The notes beneath the pieces were generated by a model, which ran no database searches, was not told where the DNA came from, and saw nothing but the letters and a program-made list of their open reading frames with translations. Of a stretch of DNA of 64,000 bases, positions 29,501 to 37,377 are shown one piece after another. The position numbers were made by a program, and so were the translations under genes. This stretch comes from Gammaproteobacteria bacterium (lineage in GTDB: Bacteria > Pseudomonadota > Gammaproteobacteria > Eutrophobiales > Eutrophobiaceae), in the NCBI GenBank assembly GCA_012103475.1, contig WLWS01000004.1:372001-436000 (forward strand). The letters run 5' to 3'. Within the stretch, counting starts at the first letter, position 1, and every line of letters begins with the position of its first letter.

Positions 29501-30092
29501 CCGGACGTACCTGCGAAGCGATAGACCAAAGTGTGTCAGAAGAATCTGTCGGGCCATACTCACTGCTGCTATAGCGCACGACAGGGCTACTCGATTGCCC
29601 AGTGTCGCTGTCATCGTCAGTACTGATATAACTCTCAGTTTCAGATTCAGACACGTCAGAACTGAAACTTTCGCTTTGCGTGCGTCTTCTTGCATTTGGA
29701 TCGTAAAGGGGAGGATCGAGTAACACTGTATATTCGCGAAACAAGCGTCCGCTGGACCAGTTGGTTTCCAATAGAAAATTCAGGAAGGGTTCACGTATTG
29801 CTTCGCGACTCGTGATGTGGATATAGTCAGAACCAGCTTCGCTATCGACTACTTCGAACTTCAGATTAGTCAGTACAAAGGGCCGGTCAATCTTTGCACG
29901 ACGAAATGCTTCAGCATCAGCAAGCCCAACATTTAAATTATCTAATTCATCAGCACTTGCGGATAACAATTCGATGCGGGCATCGAAGGGTTGATTCAAG
30001 GCGGAATTCAACTGTAACTTGCCCAGACCCAGAGCAAAGGCAAGACCCGGTAGTGCGATAAGCGCCAGTACCAATAAGAGTTTCCGTTTCAT
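26535..30092 (-). CDS. fimV: FimV-family peptidoglycan-associated protein
   Basis: FimV-type proteins organise polar structures such as type IV pili and signalling complexes. I start it at ATG 30092, giving 1185 residues with a signal peptide (MKRKLLLVLALIALPGLAFA), although the frame runs to 30131. In order there are an N-terminal beta domain (about 21-130), a LysM domain (about 185-235, with DTLWSIASQV), a coiled coil, one membrane segment near 497-520, and a very long acidic cytoplasmic region. A FimV C-terminal helical domain closes it (TKLDLAKAYVELGDKDSAKG). The acidic region has an 11-Glu and an 11-Asp run and eight LD[IV][TS] motifs. The place between asd and truA is conserved. Confidence 0.93.
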   Translation of the reverse strand: MKRKLLLVLALIALPGLAFALGLGKLQLNSALNQPFDARIELLSASADELDNLNVGLADAEAFRRAKIDRPFVLTNLKFEVVDSEAGSDYIHITSREAIREPFLNFLLETNWSSGRLFREYTVLLDPPLYDPNARRRTQSESFSSDVSESETESYISTDDDSDTGQSSSPVVRYSSSEYGPTDSSDTLWSIASQVRPDSSVSVQQMMISLLRANPEAFINGNINGLKRGQILNIPSSDEIGSLSAAEAVSEVGSQNSAWPGASAAASSSTIDERADSMDVSSDSIEMDDSESSQMIEDDESELRLVAASSEGAGIGQSGGSGNANDADLVLANEQLQATSQENAELKDRVQEAETIINDLKRLIALKDDELAALQQQMAGGGIVEDVESLDSMTVEEEMIEEPVIEDEMDAVDDESFDEMSTEEDDFASSESDMMEEDSASEMMEDEMADSGDDAIDEMEEEMTEVSEEETEVATTEVVADVPAPAGIVEQALSFIMGNLIVIGGALGALIIGIIGLLFISRRKQNAATETDSVTTTEFPDFDEADVEDAESEATAESVADLAVDESEEETILPAGSEEEVEDADDKTAFVAPGDAPEPEAAPEPEVEEEEEEEEEEEDPLAEVNVLIAYEQFDQAEEFVRDAIANNPERADFHSKLLEVFYAANDKRKYEDAAQVLSGLVNSEGPHWEMAQAMWQEMSPGRALFEEGDDEPAEVSADSGGGMLDITAEEDEPESAADAGVDFDLGMDAVEEPAAEEPAEEESVLDITSSDSEDISVLDVTAAISVDESTADEDLLDVTSAVGLETEESSLEEEASIDDEAVLDITAGTDVPAEADDDVLDISHSGSDDLLDVTANANLEAEGMEEDLLDVTSAGSAEADGEELQELSVDEAVEDDDNSLDFDIGGMVESDSSVEIDEPVGEPVDEPADDNALDFDIGGMETEADVDDSPDLDIDSSEDDNALEIDLNSDTADENDISLELDSDEDSSIEDDGVELDLSLGDDSDSSDDEISLDESDDAPEIDLSLDEDSADDVPQLESTGADLDMDLTLDEPAEDDSSADEIELDMDFDLEIQDDSSDDLDIDMDGTVEMPKIDIDNLGSDDVGIEIDDDDDDDDDDDHTVFVPRAGAADEQTAEDEIATKLDLAKAYVELGDKDSAKGILDEVLADGSDEQKQVAQDLLNQLG
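26736..26768 (-). repeat. poly-aspartate codon run in fimV
   Basis: Eleven consecutive Asp codons (GAC/GAT mixed) form a trinucleotide-type tract near the 3' end of fimV, just before the C-terminal domain. Mixed codon use suggests selection for the protein sequence, though slippage could change its length. Confidence 0.8.
27473..27930 (-). repeat. array of LD[IV][TS] short motifs in fimV
   Basis: About eight copies of a short motif (LDITA, LDITS, LDVTA, LDVTS, LDISH and similar) occur with irregular spacing of roughly 10-30 acidic residues. Downstream, DFDIGGM occurs twice. The DNA copies are diverged, so the repeats are kept at the protein level. They may be short linear binding motifs. Confidence 0.6.
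28239..28271 (-). repeat. poly-glutamate codon run in fimV
   Basis: Eleven consecutive Glu codons include four CCTCTT hexanucleotide units (plus strand), which makes a good candidate for length variation by slippage without changing frame. Confidence 0.8.
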
Positions 30093-30117
30093 TCGATTTC
30101 TGTTTCCCCTGGTATTT

Positions 30118-30495
30118 CTACTGTGGGTCAATGATTAATGCGTAATTACGCAGTAAATGGCCCGAAGACCAGTTTAGCTCGACTACAAAGCTCAGTATGG
30201 GCTCTCTAATAACGTCCTTGCTGGTAATTGTGAGGTAGTATTTTGACCCTTCTGCCACCACCTCGTGCTTCAGAACCACCTGCCTGGCGGCACTGTTCTC
30301 ATCAGCGATTTCTTTCACGCCGATGTTCAACTCACTAATTTCCTCCGCCTGAACATCTGTCAGCATAATCCGGGCTGACAATCTCTGATTCAGGTGAGAC
30401 TGCAATTCAACATCTGAAAGTGCCAACGCGAACACCGGAGATGGCTTTGGCAACATGACCACCAGGGTCAATAACATCAACTGCTTCATTCTCAT
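30118..30495 (-). CDS. stand-alone FimV N-terminal-domain paralogue
   Basis: This protein of about 125 residues has a signal peptide (KQLMLLTLVVMLPKPSPVFA) followed by a domain closely matching the FimV N-terminus. Shared features are LNQRLSARIML against LNQPFDARIEL, SKDVIREPILSF against SREAIREPFLNF, and ELNWSSGHLLRNYALIIDP against ETNWSSGRLFREYTVLLDP. It stops exactly where the FimV LysM and acidic parts would begin, and fimV follows after 25 bases, so this looks like a tandem partial duplication or a dedicated partner. The frame extends to 30510; the ATG at 30495 and the one at 30489 are both plausible. Confidence 0.8.
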   Translation of the reverse strand: MRMKQLMLLTLVVMLPKPSPVFALALSDVELQSHLNQRLSARIMLTDVQAEEISELNIGVKEIADENSAARQVVLKHEVVAEGSKYYLTITSKDVIREPILSFVVELNWSSGHLLRNYALIIDPQ

Positions 30496-30693
30496 CTCGG
30501 CATTCACCATAAATAATGTAAATATTGTTGGTAAAACAAATACTTAATTAGCATGTTTTAGAACACAACATTACCGAATCAGCGCAAATTTGTGATATTC
30601 AACACAAAAGTAATTTCGAAAGTTTCTGTGGAATCTTCCGGAATTGGCCCCAAAACCTGCGAATGTTCTTTACAATAACCCCTTAACTATAGC

Positions 30694-31716
30694 TTACAAG
30701 TAGTGTTTTACCAAAATTTCCGCTATTTGAACACTATTTAATGCAGCCCCTTTTCTGACATTATCCGAGACCACCCACATGTTTATCCCCTGTGGATGGG
30801 AGATATCCTCCCGAATACGCCCCACATAGACCGGATCTTCCCCCGCAGCCTCGCTTACGGCCGTTGGGTATCCACCATCTTCGCGTTCATCAAGCAGAAT
30901 TACGGATGCTGAGTCGGAATAGAGCGCACGGACACTGTCTTCGCTGATCTTTTCCCGGGTTTCAATGTGCACCGCTTCGGAATGACCGTAAAACACAGGC
31001 ACACGAACACAGGTCGGATTAACCAGAATACTGTCATCTTCGAAGATTTTGCGGGTCTCCCAGACCATTTTCATTTCTTCTTTGGTGTAACCATTGTCCT
31101 GAAAAACATCAATTTGTGGCAACACATTGAAGGCTATCTGCTTCGGGTATACGGAACTGCTCACTGTGCGCATATTCAATAAATCAGTAGTTTGCTTTTG
31201 CAACTCGTCGATTGCCGGTTTACCGGTACCGGAAACGGCCTGATAAGTGCACACATTAATTCGTGTGATACCCACCGCGTCATACACGGGTTTTAGTGCC
31301 ACCAGCATCTGAATAGTTGAACAATTCGGATTGGCGATAATCCCGCGATTGCGATAGTCCGCCACCGCATGAGGGTTAACCTCCGGAACCACCAGCGGTA
31401 TGTCCTGTTCATAACGAAAACGGGAGGTGTTATCGATCACGACACAACCTGCAGCCGCAGCTTCCGGAGCGTAAATTTCTGATACAGATGCACCTGGTGA
31501 AAACAATCCAATATCGACTTTAGAAAAATCGAATGTCGCCAGATCCTCAACTGTGAGCGTCTCTCCATTAAACTCCAGTTCCTTCCCGGCAGAACGACTG
31601 CTGGCTACCGCATAAACATCAGCGAACGGAAAATCCCGCTGCTCAAGTATGGATAGCATGGTTTCTCCAACCGCACCGGTTGCTCCAACGACGGCAATAT
31701 TAAATTTCCTGCTCAT
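30694..31716 (-). CDS. asd: aspartate-semialdehyde dehydrogenase
   Basis: Asd reduces aspartyl phosphate in the route to lysine, methionine, threonine and diaminopimelate. I choose ATG 31716 (340 residues) since the domain begins there with RKFNIAVVGATGAVGETML; the frame itself runs to 31794. The catalytic Cys is in NPNCSTIQM and a substrate-binding motif is RVPVFYGHSEAVHIE. It lies upstream of the fimV pair and is divergent from dapC. Confidence 0.96.
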   Translation of the reverse strand: MSRKFNIAVVGATGAVGETMLSILEQRDFPFADVYAVASSRSAGKELEFNGETLTVEDLATFDFSKVDIGLFSPGASVSEIYAPEAAAAGCVVIDNTSRFRYEQDIPLVVPEVNPHAVADYRNRGIIANPNCSTIQMLVALKPVYDAVGITRINVCTYQAVSGTGKPAIDELQKQTTDLLNMRTVSSSVYPKQIAFNVLPQIDVFQDNGYTKEEMKMVWETRKIFEDDSILVNPTCVRVPVFYGHSEAVHIETREKISEDSVRALYSDSASVILLDEREDGGYPTAVSEAAGEDPVYVGRIREDISHPQGINMWVVSDNVRKGAALNSVQIAEILVKHYL

Positions 31717-31891
31717 TTCCCTACTCTCTAGTATCCTGTCTGGCCTGATTTTAAAGGGCGCAAAGCATAGCATAAGTGAAATCAGGATAATCAAATTACT
31801 AGCCGGAATTGGCTATTTCAGCGCTTATTTTTGTGACTATATGAGAATGCTTACCTTATACTGGCCGGCCTTTAGAAACAGATTTCATTGA

Positions 31892-33091
31892 ATGAATTCA
31901 GGTATTGAAAAACTCCAGCCATATCCCTTTGAGAAATTGGCCGATCTTTTCTCTCAGGCTGGCAGGAATGCCGGGCTGCCACCGATAAACTTGTCTATAG
32001 GTGAACCCAAGCACGACACACCGGCGTTCATCCTTGAGACACTGTCTCGAAGTTTGTCGGGATCGGCGAATTACCCCAAAACCCGGGGCAGTGATGAACT
32101 AAGAGAAACGATCAAAAACTGGCTGGTTCAGCGTTTTGAGTTGCCCGGAAATAGTCTTGATATAAACACAAATATTATTCCAGTTAACGGAACTCGCGAG
32201 GCTTTGTTTTCATTTTGCCAATGTCTTATTGATACACGGAAAAACAACCCTCTGGTATTAAGTGGGAATCCCTTTTATCAGATCTACGAAGGTGCAGCCT
32301 GGCTGGCTGGCGCTACTCCCATTCACATTAATTGTGATTCAGACGCTGATTTTGCTATTTCTTATGACAGTGTCAGTGAGGAAAACTGGAAAGACTGTCA
32401 GCTTCTCTACCTGTGTTCACCCAACAATCCGACCGGTAACGTCTGTAGTCTGGAAACTTATAAATTGTTATTTGAGCTGGCCGAGGAATACGATTTCGTC
32501 ATAGCGGCAGATGAGTGTTATTCGGAAATCTATCTGGACGAATCTACCCCTCCCATTGGCTTATTGCAGGCTGCAAAGCTTGCCGGAATTGAAAATTATC
32601 AACGTTGTGTGGTTTTTCACAGCCTCTCAAAGCGTTCGAATGTACCAGGCATACGTTCTGGCTTTGTCGCCGGTGATGCGAATCTGCTCAATAGTTATTT
32701 CAAATACCGCACCTATCAGGGTTGCGCCATGGCGCCCTTTATTCAGCAGGCTAGTATTGTCGCCTGGCAGGATGAAGAGCATGTCAAAGAAAACAGGCGC
32801 CTGTATTGTGAAAAATTTGATAAAGTGTCAGCTATATTGCAACCGGTGATGAATATCGATATACCGGCAGCAACGTTTTATCTCTGGCCCGAAACCCCGA
32901 TAGCCGATGACAAATTTGCTCTCGAACTTTTCCAGCAACAGAATGTCACTGTGCTTCCCGGCAGCTACCTGTCGCGTCAAGTGGGTGGTAGAAACCCGGG
33001 AGCTAACAGAATCAGGATGGCACTTGTCGCATCTCTGGCCGAGTGTGAAGAAGCGGGATACAGAATCAGAAATTACATAAATTCAATCTAA
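31892..33091 (+). CDS. dapC: succinyldiaminopimelate transaminase
   Basis: This PLP-dependent class I/II aminotransferase (399 residues) converts N-succinyl-2-amino-6-oxopimelate to succinyl-diaminopimelate. It opens LQPYPFEKLADLF and has INLSIGEPKHDTP, YLCSPNNPTGNVC, ADECYSEIY and the PLP-Lys region FHSLSKRSNVPGIRSGF. Adjacency to dapD, 18 bases ahead of it, favours DapC over other aminotransferases of this class. Confidence 0.92.
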   Translation: MNSGIEKLQPYPFEKLADLFSQAGRNAGLPPINLSIGEPKHDTPAFILETLSRSLSGSANYPKTRGSDELRETIKNWLVQRFELPGNSLDINTNIIPVNGTREALFSFCQCLIDTRKNNPLVLSGNPFYQIYEGAAWLAGATPIHINCDSDADFAISYDSVSEENWKDCQLLYLCSPNNPTGNVCSLETYKLLFELAEEYDFVIAADECYSEIYLDESTPPIGLLQAAKLAGIENYQRCVVFHSLSKRSNVPGIRSGFVAGDANLLNSYFKYRTYQGCAMAPFIQQASIVAWQDEEHVKENRRLYCEKFDKVSAILQPVMNIDIPAATFYLWPETPIADDKFALELFQQQNVTVLPGSYLSRQVGGRNPGANRIRMALVASLAECEEAGYRIRNYINSI

Positions 33092-33109
33092 CTATGCAGG
33101 ATATGCACA

Positions 33110-33931
33110 ATGAGTAATCTGGAAGAAACAATCAATAAACAATTTGATAATCGCGAAGGACTTAACGCAGGAAATGCCAGTCCGGAAACAATGGATGCGG
33201 TGAATGAAGTTATCAGAGGGCTTGATAATGGCCTGTACCGGGTAGCAGAAAAGAATGGTCAGGAATGGCGGGTTAACCAATGGGTAAAAAAGGCAGTACT
33301 GCTTTATTTTTCTCTTAACAACAATCGTGTTATCCAGGGTGGCTATACAAATTATTACGATAAAGTGCCGTTAAAATTTGATGGTTATGCGAAAAGTAAT
33401 TTTATTGATGTCGGTGCCAGAGTCGTTCCTCCTGCGGTGGCACGTTACGGTGTGTTCATTGGTGCCAACGTTGTATTAATGCCGAGTTATGTCAATATCG
33501 GCGCCTACGTTGACAGTGGCACCATGGTAGACACCTGGGCTACCGTCGGATCCTGTGCCCAAATTGGTAAAAACGTTCACCTGTCCGGCGGTGTCGGTAT
33601 TGGTGGAGTACTGGAACCTCTGCAGGCCAATCCAACTATTATTGAGGATAACTGTTTTATTGGTGCACGTTCGGAAATTGTCGAAGGTGTCATCGTTGGT
33701 GAGGGTTCAGTAATCTCTATGGGTGTCTATATTGGTCAGAGTACGAAAATTTATAATCGCGACACAGGAGAAATAAGCTATGGATACGTGCCTCCGGGTT
33801 CGGTGGTCGTCTCCGGTAATTTACCGAGCAAGGACGGAAGTTACAGCCTTTACTGCGCTGTAATAGTAAAACAGGTTGATGAAAAAACCAGAGGTAAAGT
33901 AGGCATTAACGAACTGCTGAGAGATGTGTAA
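33110..33931 (+). CDS. dapD: tetrahydrodipicolinate N-succinyltransferase
   Basis: DapD succinylates tetrahydrodipicolinate in the lysine/diaminopimelate pathway. The 273-residue protein has the N-terminal helical part and then a left-handed beta helix of hexapeptide repeats ([20 protein letters not shown], then [19 protein letters not shown]). It sits between dapC and the yffB homologue, which starts 2 bases after its stop. Confidence 0.97.
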   Translation: MSNLEETINKQFDNREGLNAGNASPETMDAVNEVIRGLDNGLYRVAEKNGQEWRVNQWVKKAVLLYFSLNNNRVIQGGYTNYYDKVPLKFDGYAKSNFIDVGARVVPPAVARYGVFIGANVVLMPSYVNIGAYVDSGTMVDTWATVGSCAQIGKNVHLSGGVGIGGVLEPLQANPTIIEDNCFIGARSEIVEGVIVGEGSVISMGVYIGQSTKIYNRDTGEISYGYVPPGSVVVSGNLPSKDGSYSLYCAVIVKQVDEKTRGKVGINELLRDV

Positions 33932-33933
33932 AA

Positions 33934-34280
33934 GTGACCACAACGATTTACGGTATTAAAAACTGCGATACCATAAAGAAAGCCCGTAAGTGGCTCGACA
34001 AAAACGAGGTTGAATATAACTACCATGATTTTCGTAGTGACGGTATTAGCAAGTCACTGATTAATGGATGGCTAAAGGAAATAGATTGGGAAGTCCTGCT
34101 CAACACTCGCGGAACAACCTGGCGCAAACTGGATGATGAAACGAAAACCAGCATTAACAAAAAAAAGCTATCGCCCTGATGCTCGAACAGCCTGCCATTA
34201 TAAAAAGACCGGTTTTATCTTATAAAAAGAATATTTATATTGGTTTCAAAGAAGAGATTTATTCTGAAATTTTCAACTAG
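33934..34280 (+). pseudogene. yffB: ArsC/Spx-family reductase YffB, split by a -1 frameshift at A8
   Basis: The 81-codon frame from GTG 33934 to 34179 gives a thioredoxin-fold ArsC-like protein ([29 protein letters not shown]) that stops early. The -1 frame continues from the run of eight A's to TAG at 34278-34280 and encodes the missing family C-terminus ([17 protein letters not shown], then IGFKEEIYSEIF). The joined product is about 115 residues, the normal length. The junction contains A AAA AAG (34161-34167) in the correct phase for dnaX-style -1 slippage. It may therefore be a broken gene, a homopolymer sequencing error, or a functional frameshifted gene. The enzyme's substrate is unknown. 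Confidence 0.82.
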
Positions 34281-35521
34281 TTCTCTAATGAGTGCACGAC
34301 CAGCCCGCTTCTGAGTTTTGGTTCAAACCATGTGACTTTAGGCGGCATGATCAAATCATTATCGGCTATATCCATAAGCTGTTTCATTGAAACCGGATAC
34401 ATAGCGAAAGCTACTGTCATCTCCCCGCTATCCACTCTGTTTTTAAGCTCATCCAGCCCACGAATGCCACCGACAAATTCGACACGCTTGTCGGTTCGCA
34501 AATCATGTATGCCCAATACAGGCTCAAATATTTGCCGGGACAATATGGTCACATCGAGCACATCGATAGGATCGCTGTCATCGTAAGTATCACTATTCGC
34601 GGACAGAGAATACCACTCGCCATCCAGATACATCGTGATGTCATGTAATCGCTCTGGTTTTTTTAGATTTTGACCCAGTTTTTCGACTTTGAATGAGCTG
34701 GAAACCGCCACAATAAATGATTCGCTATCCAGTCCATTCAGATCTTTTACCAGACGGTTATAGTCAATAATTTCCAGCTGATTATCAGGGAAATGCACCG
34801 CCAGAAAATAATTGTATTCCTCTTCACCATTATGCTGCGGGTTTTCTTTTTTTAACTCGTCACCTACCAGGGCTGCGGCAGCGGTTCTATGATGTCCATC
34901 TGCTACATATGTCGCTGGCATTTTCGCAAAGCATTCGATTATCTGATTAATTTTTTCATTTTCTGCCACCAGCCAGAGTTTGTGTTCGACATTATCATCT
35001 GCTGTAAAAGAGTATTCAGCCTCTGCTGATTTTATAGAATCACTAAGTTCATCTAACACAGTCATCGATTTATAGGCAAAAAACACAGGCTCCGCATTCA
35101 TCATAGAAACTCGAACATGATTTTTCCTGTCATTTTCTTTGTCCGGACGAGTTAACTCATGCTTTTTTATCCTGTTGTTCATATAGTCCTCAACAGCAGC
35201 GCAAGCAACGATACCGGTCTGCGAACGACCATCCATTGTTAATTCATACAGATACAAACAAGGTTTATCATCCTGAAAAAAAACACCGTCATCTACGAGT
35301 TTGCGGAAATTACCTTTACCAGCCTCGTATACTTGTTTGTCATATTGATCAATTTCAACCGGCAAGGTGATTTCCGGTTTCACCACATTAAGGAAAGATA
35401 GCGGGTTGTCGCGCACTTCCTCTCTGGCTTCATCACTACTCAGTACATCATAGGGACGAGAGGCGACCCGTGCGGCCTTGTTTTGTAATGGTCTTAATCC
35501 TCTGAATGCTCTGATTTTCAT
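34277..35521 (-). CDS. DUF1015 family protein
   Basis: This 414-residue protein belongs to a widespread uncharacterised family. I choose the ATG at 35521 (MKIRAFRGLRPL); the frame extends to 35572. Conserved elements are VASRPYDVLSSDEAR, NRIKKHELTRPDKENDR, and YVADGHHRTAAAALV followed by YFLAVHFPDNQLEIIDYNR. The DGHHR segment recalls the nucleotide-binding motif of ParB-like kinases such as SerK, which is only a hint. It follows serA by 13 bases on the same strand, so a link to serine metabolism is plausible. Its stop overlaps the frame-restored yffB stop in a CTAG. Confidence 0.88.
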   Translation of the reverse strand: MKIRAFRGLRPLQNKAARVASRPYDVLSSDEAREEVRDNPLSFLNVVKPEITLPVEIDQYDKQVYEAGKGNFRKLVDDGVFFQDDKPCLYLYELTMDGRSQTGIVACAAVEDYMNNRIKKHELTRPDKENDRKNHVRVSMMNAEPVFFAYKSMTVLDELSDSIKSAEAEYSFTADDNVEHKLWLVAENEKINQIIECFAKMPATYVADGHHRTAAAALVGDELKKENPQHNGEEEYNYFLAVHFPDNQLEIIDYNRLVKDLNGLDSESFIVAVSSSFKVEKLGQNLKKPERLHDITMYLDGEWYSLSANSDTYDDSDPIDVLDVTILSRQIFEPVLGIHDLRTDKRVEFVGGIRGLDELKNRVDSGEMTVAFAMYPVSMKQLMDIADNDLIMPPKVTWFEPKLRSGLVVHSLEN

Positions 35522-35534
35522 TTCATTTTCCGAC

Positions 35535-37121
35535 TCAGAGTGTGACCTGCATAACCTGATTGATTGCTTCAATTGCTTCCAGTTTCATCATTTGTTCGTT
35601 TTCCAGAGACTGAGATACCTCAATGACAGCAACTGCTTTATCAGAGCCTGTCACAATACCAAGTTGCATGCGGGAAATATTAATCTGATGCTCTGCCATA
35701 ATGCTACTGATCGCAGCAATAACTCCAGGCTGATCCTTGTGTCTGGTAATCAACAGGTGCCCGCTTAACGCCGCTTCAATTTCATAATCATTGATTCTGA
35801 CAAGGCGAGGATGACGATGATCGAACAGTGTACCCTCGATGGTTGTTATTTGGTCCCCATGAGTGGCAGAAATTCGAATAGTCGCATGATAATCAGGGTG
35901 TTCCATGCAGGTTGTTTCTGAAACCAGGATGCCTTGTTGTTTGGCGATATGCCCGGCATTAACGCGATTAACCGGTGCCGACATATGTGCACTGAGGAAT
36001 CCGACCAGCCCTTCGGTACAAACCGTATTCACATCACGCTCAGCAGCGTCGCCACATAGTGCGATTTCAAGATTCTTTACCGGCCCGCTGATCATGGGAC
36101 CAAGCAGATTACCCAGTCGTTGCGCCAGTGTCATATACGGCCCGATTCGAATCAATTCTGCCGCAGACACCGGAGGCAGATTGATGGCATTGATCGGCTC
36201 GCCAGTCTGTAAGTACACCGCAACTTGCTGTGCAATTTCACTGCCGGCAGTAGTCTGAGCTTCTTTGGTAGACGCGCCAAGATGAGGAGTCAGAACAATA
36301 TTGTCCAAACCCAGTAAAGGAGAATTTACCGGAGGCTCTGTTTCGAATACATCGAGCGCCGCACCGGCGAGATGTCCTGAAGACAAAGCTTCGTACAGCG
36401 CATGTTCATCAATGAGTCCACCACGCGCGCAATTCACTATTCGCGAACCTTTTTTCATAGACGCAATACGCTCGGCATTCATAATACCGCGGGTTTTGTC
36501 ATTTACCGGACAATGGAAGGTAAAATAGTCAACGACACTAATCAGCTCATCAAGTTCCATGCCGCTGACGCCATCGGCAGTGAACACCTCTTCGTTGACA
36601 AAAGGATCATATGCGAGCACCTGCATCCCCAGACCCTTTGCCCGTGAGGCCACGATACGGCCAATATTTCCATATCCGAATATACCAAGCCGCTTATTTG
36701 CCAACTCTGCCCCCATAAAACTGGACCGTTCCCAAGCTCCCGATTTCACAGAACGATCTGCCTGTGGCAGGTTTCGGCTTAATGACAGAATATGAGCAAT
36801 AGTAAGCTCAGCAGTTGTCGTTGCGTTTGCATTGGGTGTATTCAGTACCGCAATACCTCTTTCCGTGGCCCGCGCAACATCAATATTATCCACGCCTATA
36901 CCCGCTCGACCGATTACCTGAAGATTGTCAGCAAGATCCATTACAGCTGAAGTGATTGTTACCGCACTGCGAACCAGAACGGCATGATATTTACTGATAA
37001 TCTCGCACAGCCCCGCCTCATCAAGACCGGTAATATGGTCAACCTCGAAACCTCTCTGTTCAGTCAGATAGTCAATACCTGATTGGGCAATTTTGTCGGC
37101 TATGAGAATATTTTTTCCCAT
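35535..37121 (-). CDS. serA: D-3-phosphoglycerate dehydrogenase
   Basis: SerA oxidises 3-phosphoglycerate, the first step of serine synthesis. The 528-residue length marks the long form: a catalytic/NAD domain (GIFGYGNIGRIVASRAKGLG, NCARGGLIDEHALYEAL, LTPHLGASTKEAQ), an intervening allosteric-substrate-binding-type domain, and a C-terminal ACT domain (GHLLITRHKDQPGVIAAISS). The ACT domain suggests feedback by serine. serC and serB are not in the window. Confidence 0.96.
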   Translation of the reverse strand: MGKNILIADKIAQSGIDYLTEQRGFEVDHITGLDEAGLCEIISKYHAVLVRSAVTITSAVMDLADNLQVIGRAGIGVDNIDVARATERGIAVLNTPNANATTTAELTIAHILSLSRNLPQADRSVKSGAWERSSFMGAELANKRLGIFGYGNIGRIVASRAKGLGMQVLAYDPFVNEEVFTADGVSGMELDELISVVDYFTFHCPVNDKTRGIMNAERIASMKKGSRIVNCARGGLIDEHALYEALSSGHLAGAALDVFETEPPVNSPLLGLDNIVLTPHLGASTKEAQTTAGSEIAQQVAVYLQTGEPINAINLPPVSAAELIRIGPYMTLAQRLGNLLGPMISGPVKNLEIALCGDAAERDVNTVCTEGLVGFLSAHMSAPVNRVNAGHIAKQQGILVSETTCMEHPDYHATIRISATHGDQITTIEGTLFDHRHPRLVRINDYEIEAALSGHLLITRHKDQPGVIAAISSIMAEHQINISRMQLGIVTGSDKAVAVIEVSQSLENEQMMKLEAIEAINQVMQVTL

Positions 37122-37152
37122 CTTAATAATTCCACCTATAAAAAGTCATTCA

Positions 37153-37167
37153 ATTAACGACGTTAAT
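37153..37167. promoter_or_regulatory. perfect 7-base palindrome upstream of serA
   Basis: ATTAACG-A-CGTTAAT lies about 32 bases upstream of the serA start, in a 256-base gap that holds no gene. It looks like a dimeric repressor operator, but no regulator can be named. Confidence 0.3.
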
Positions 37168-37377
37168 CGTTGATCCAACTAGCGATATATGATGCGTATG
37201 AAAACAATTTGTGGAGAGATAAACAGAAATGAGAATACCCGAATTGGAATAGTGAGCTAAAATTCGCTTAATAGTTCGGATTGCTCGTGTGTCCATCGAC
37301 CAGCACGCATGCTTGTATAAAACGAGCCGCTATTCTAATGATTCAATTACACAATACAAGCACGAACACAGAGTAAT

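Noticed and set aside
34198..34245. Direct repeat TTATAAAAAGA in the yffB 3' part as a recombination or regulatory site
   Set aside because: Both copies are within the coding frame of the restored C-terminus and are easily explained by Lys/Ile/Tyr codons.
37122..37377. Possible tRNA or secG in the glmM-serA gap
   Set aside because: No T-loop GGTTCGA-type sequence, cloverleaf or SecG-like frame is visible.
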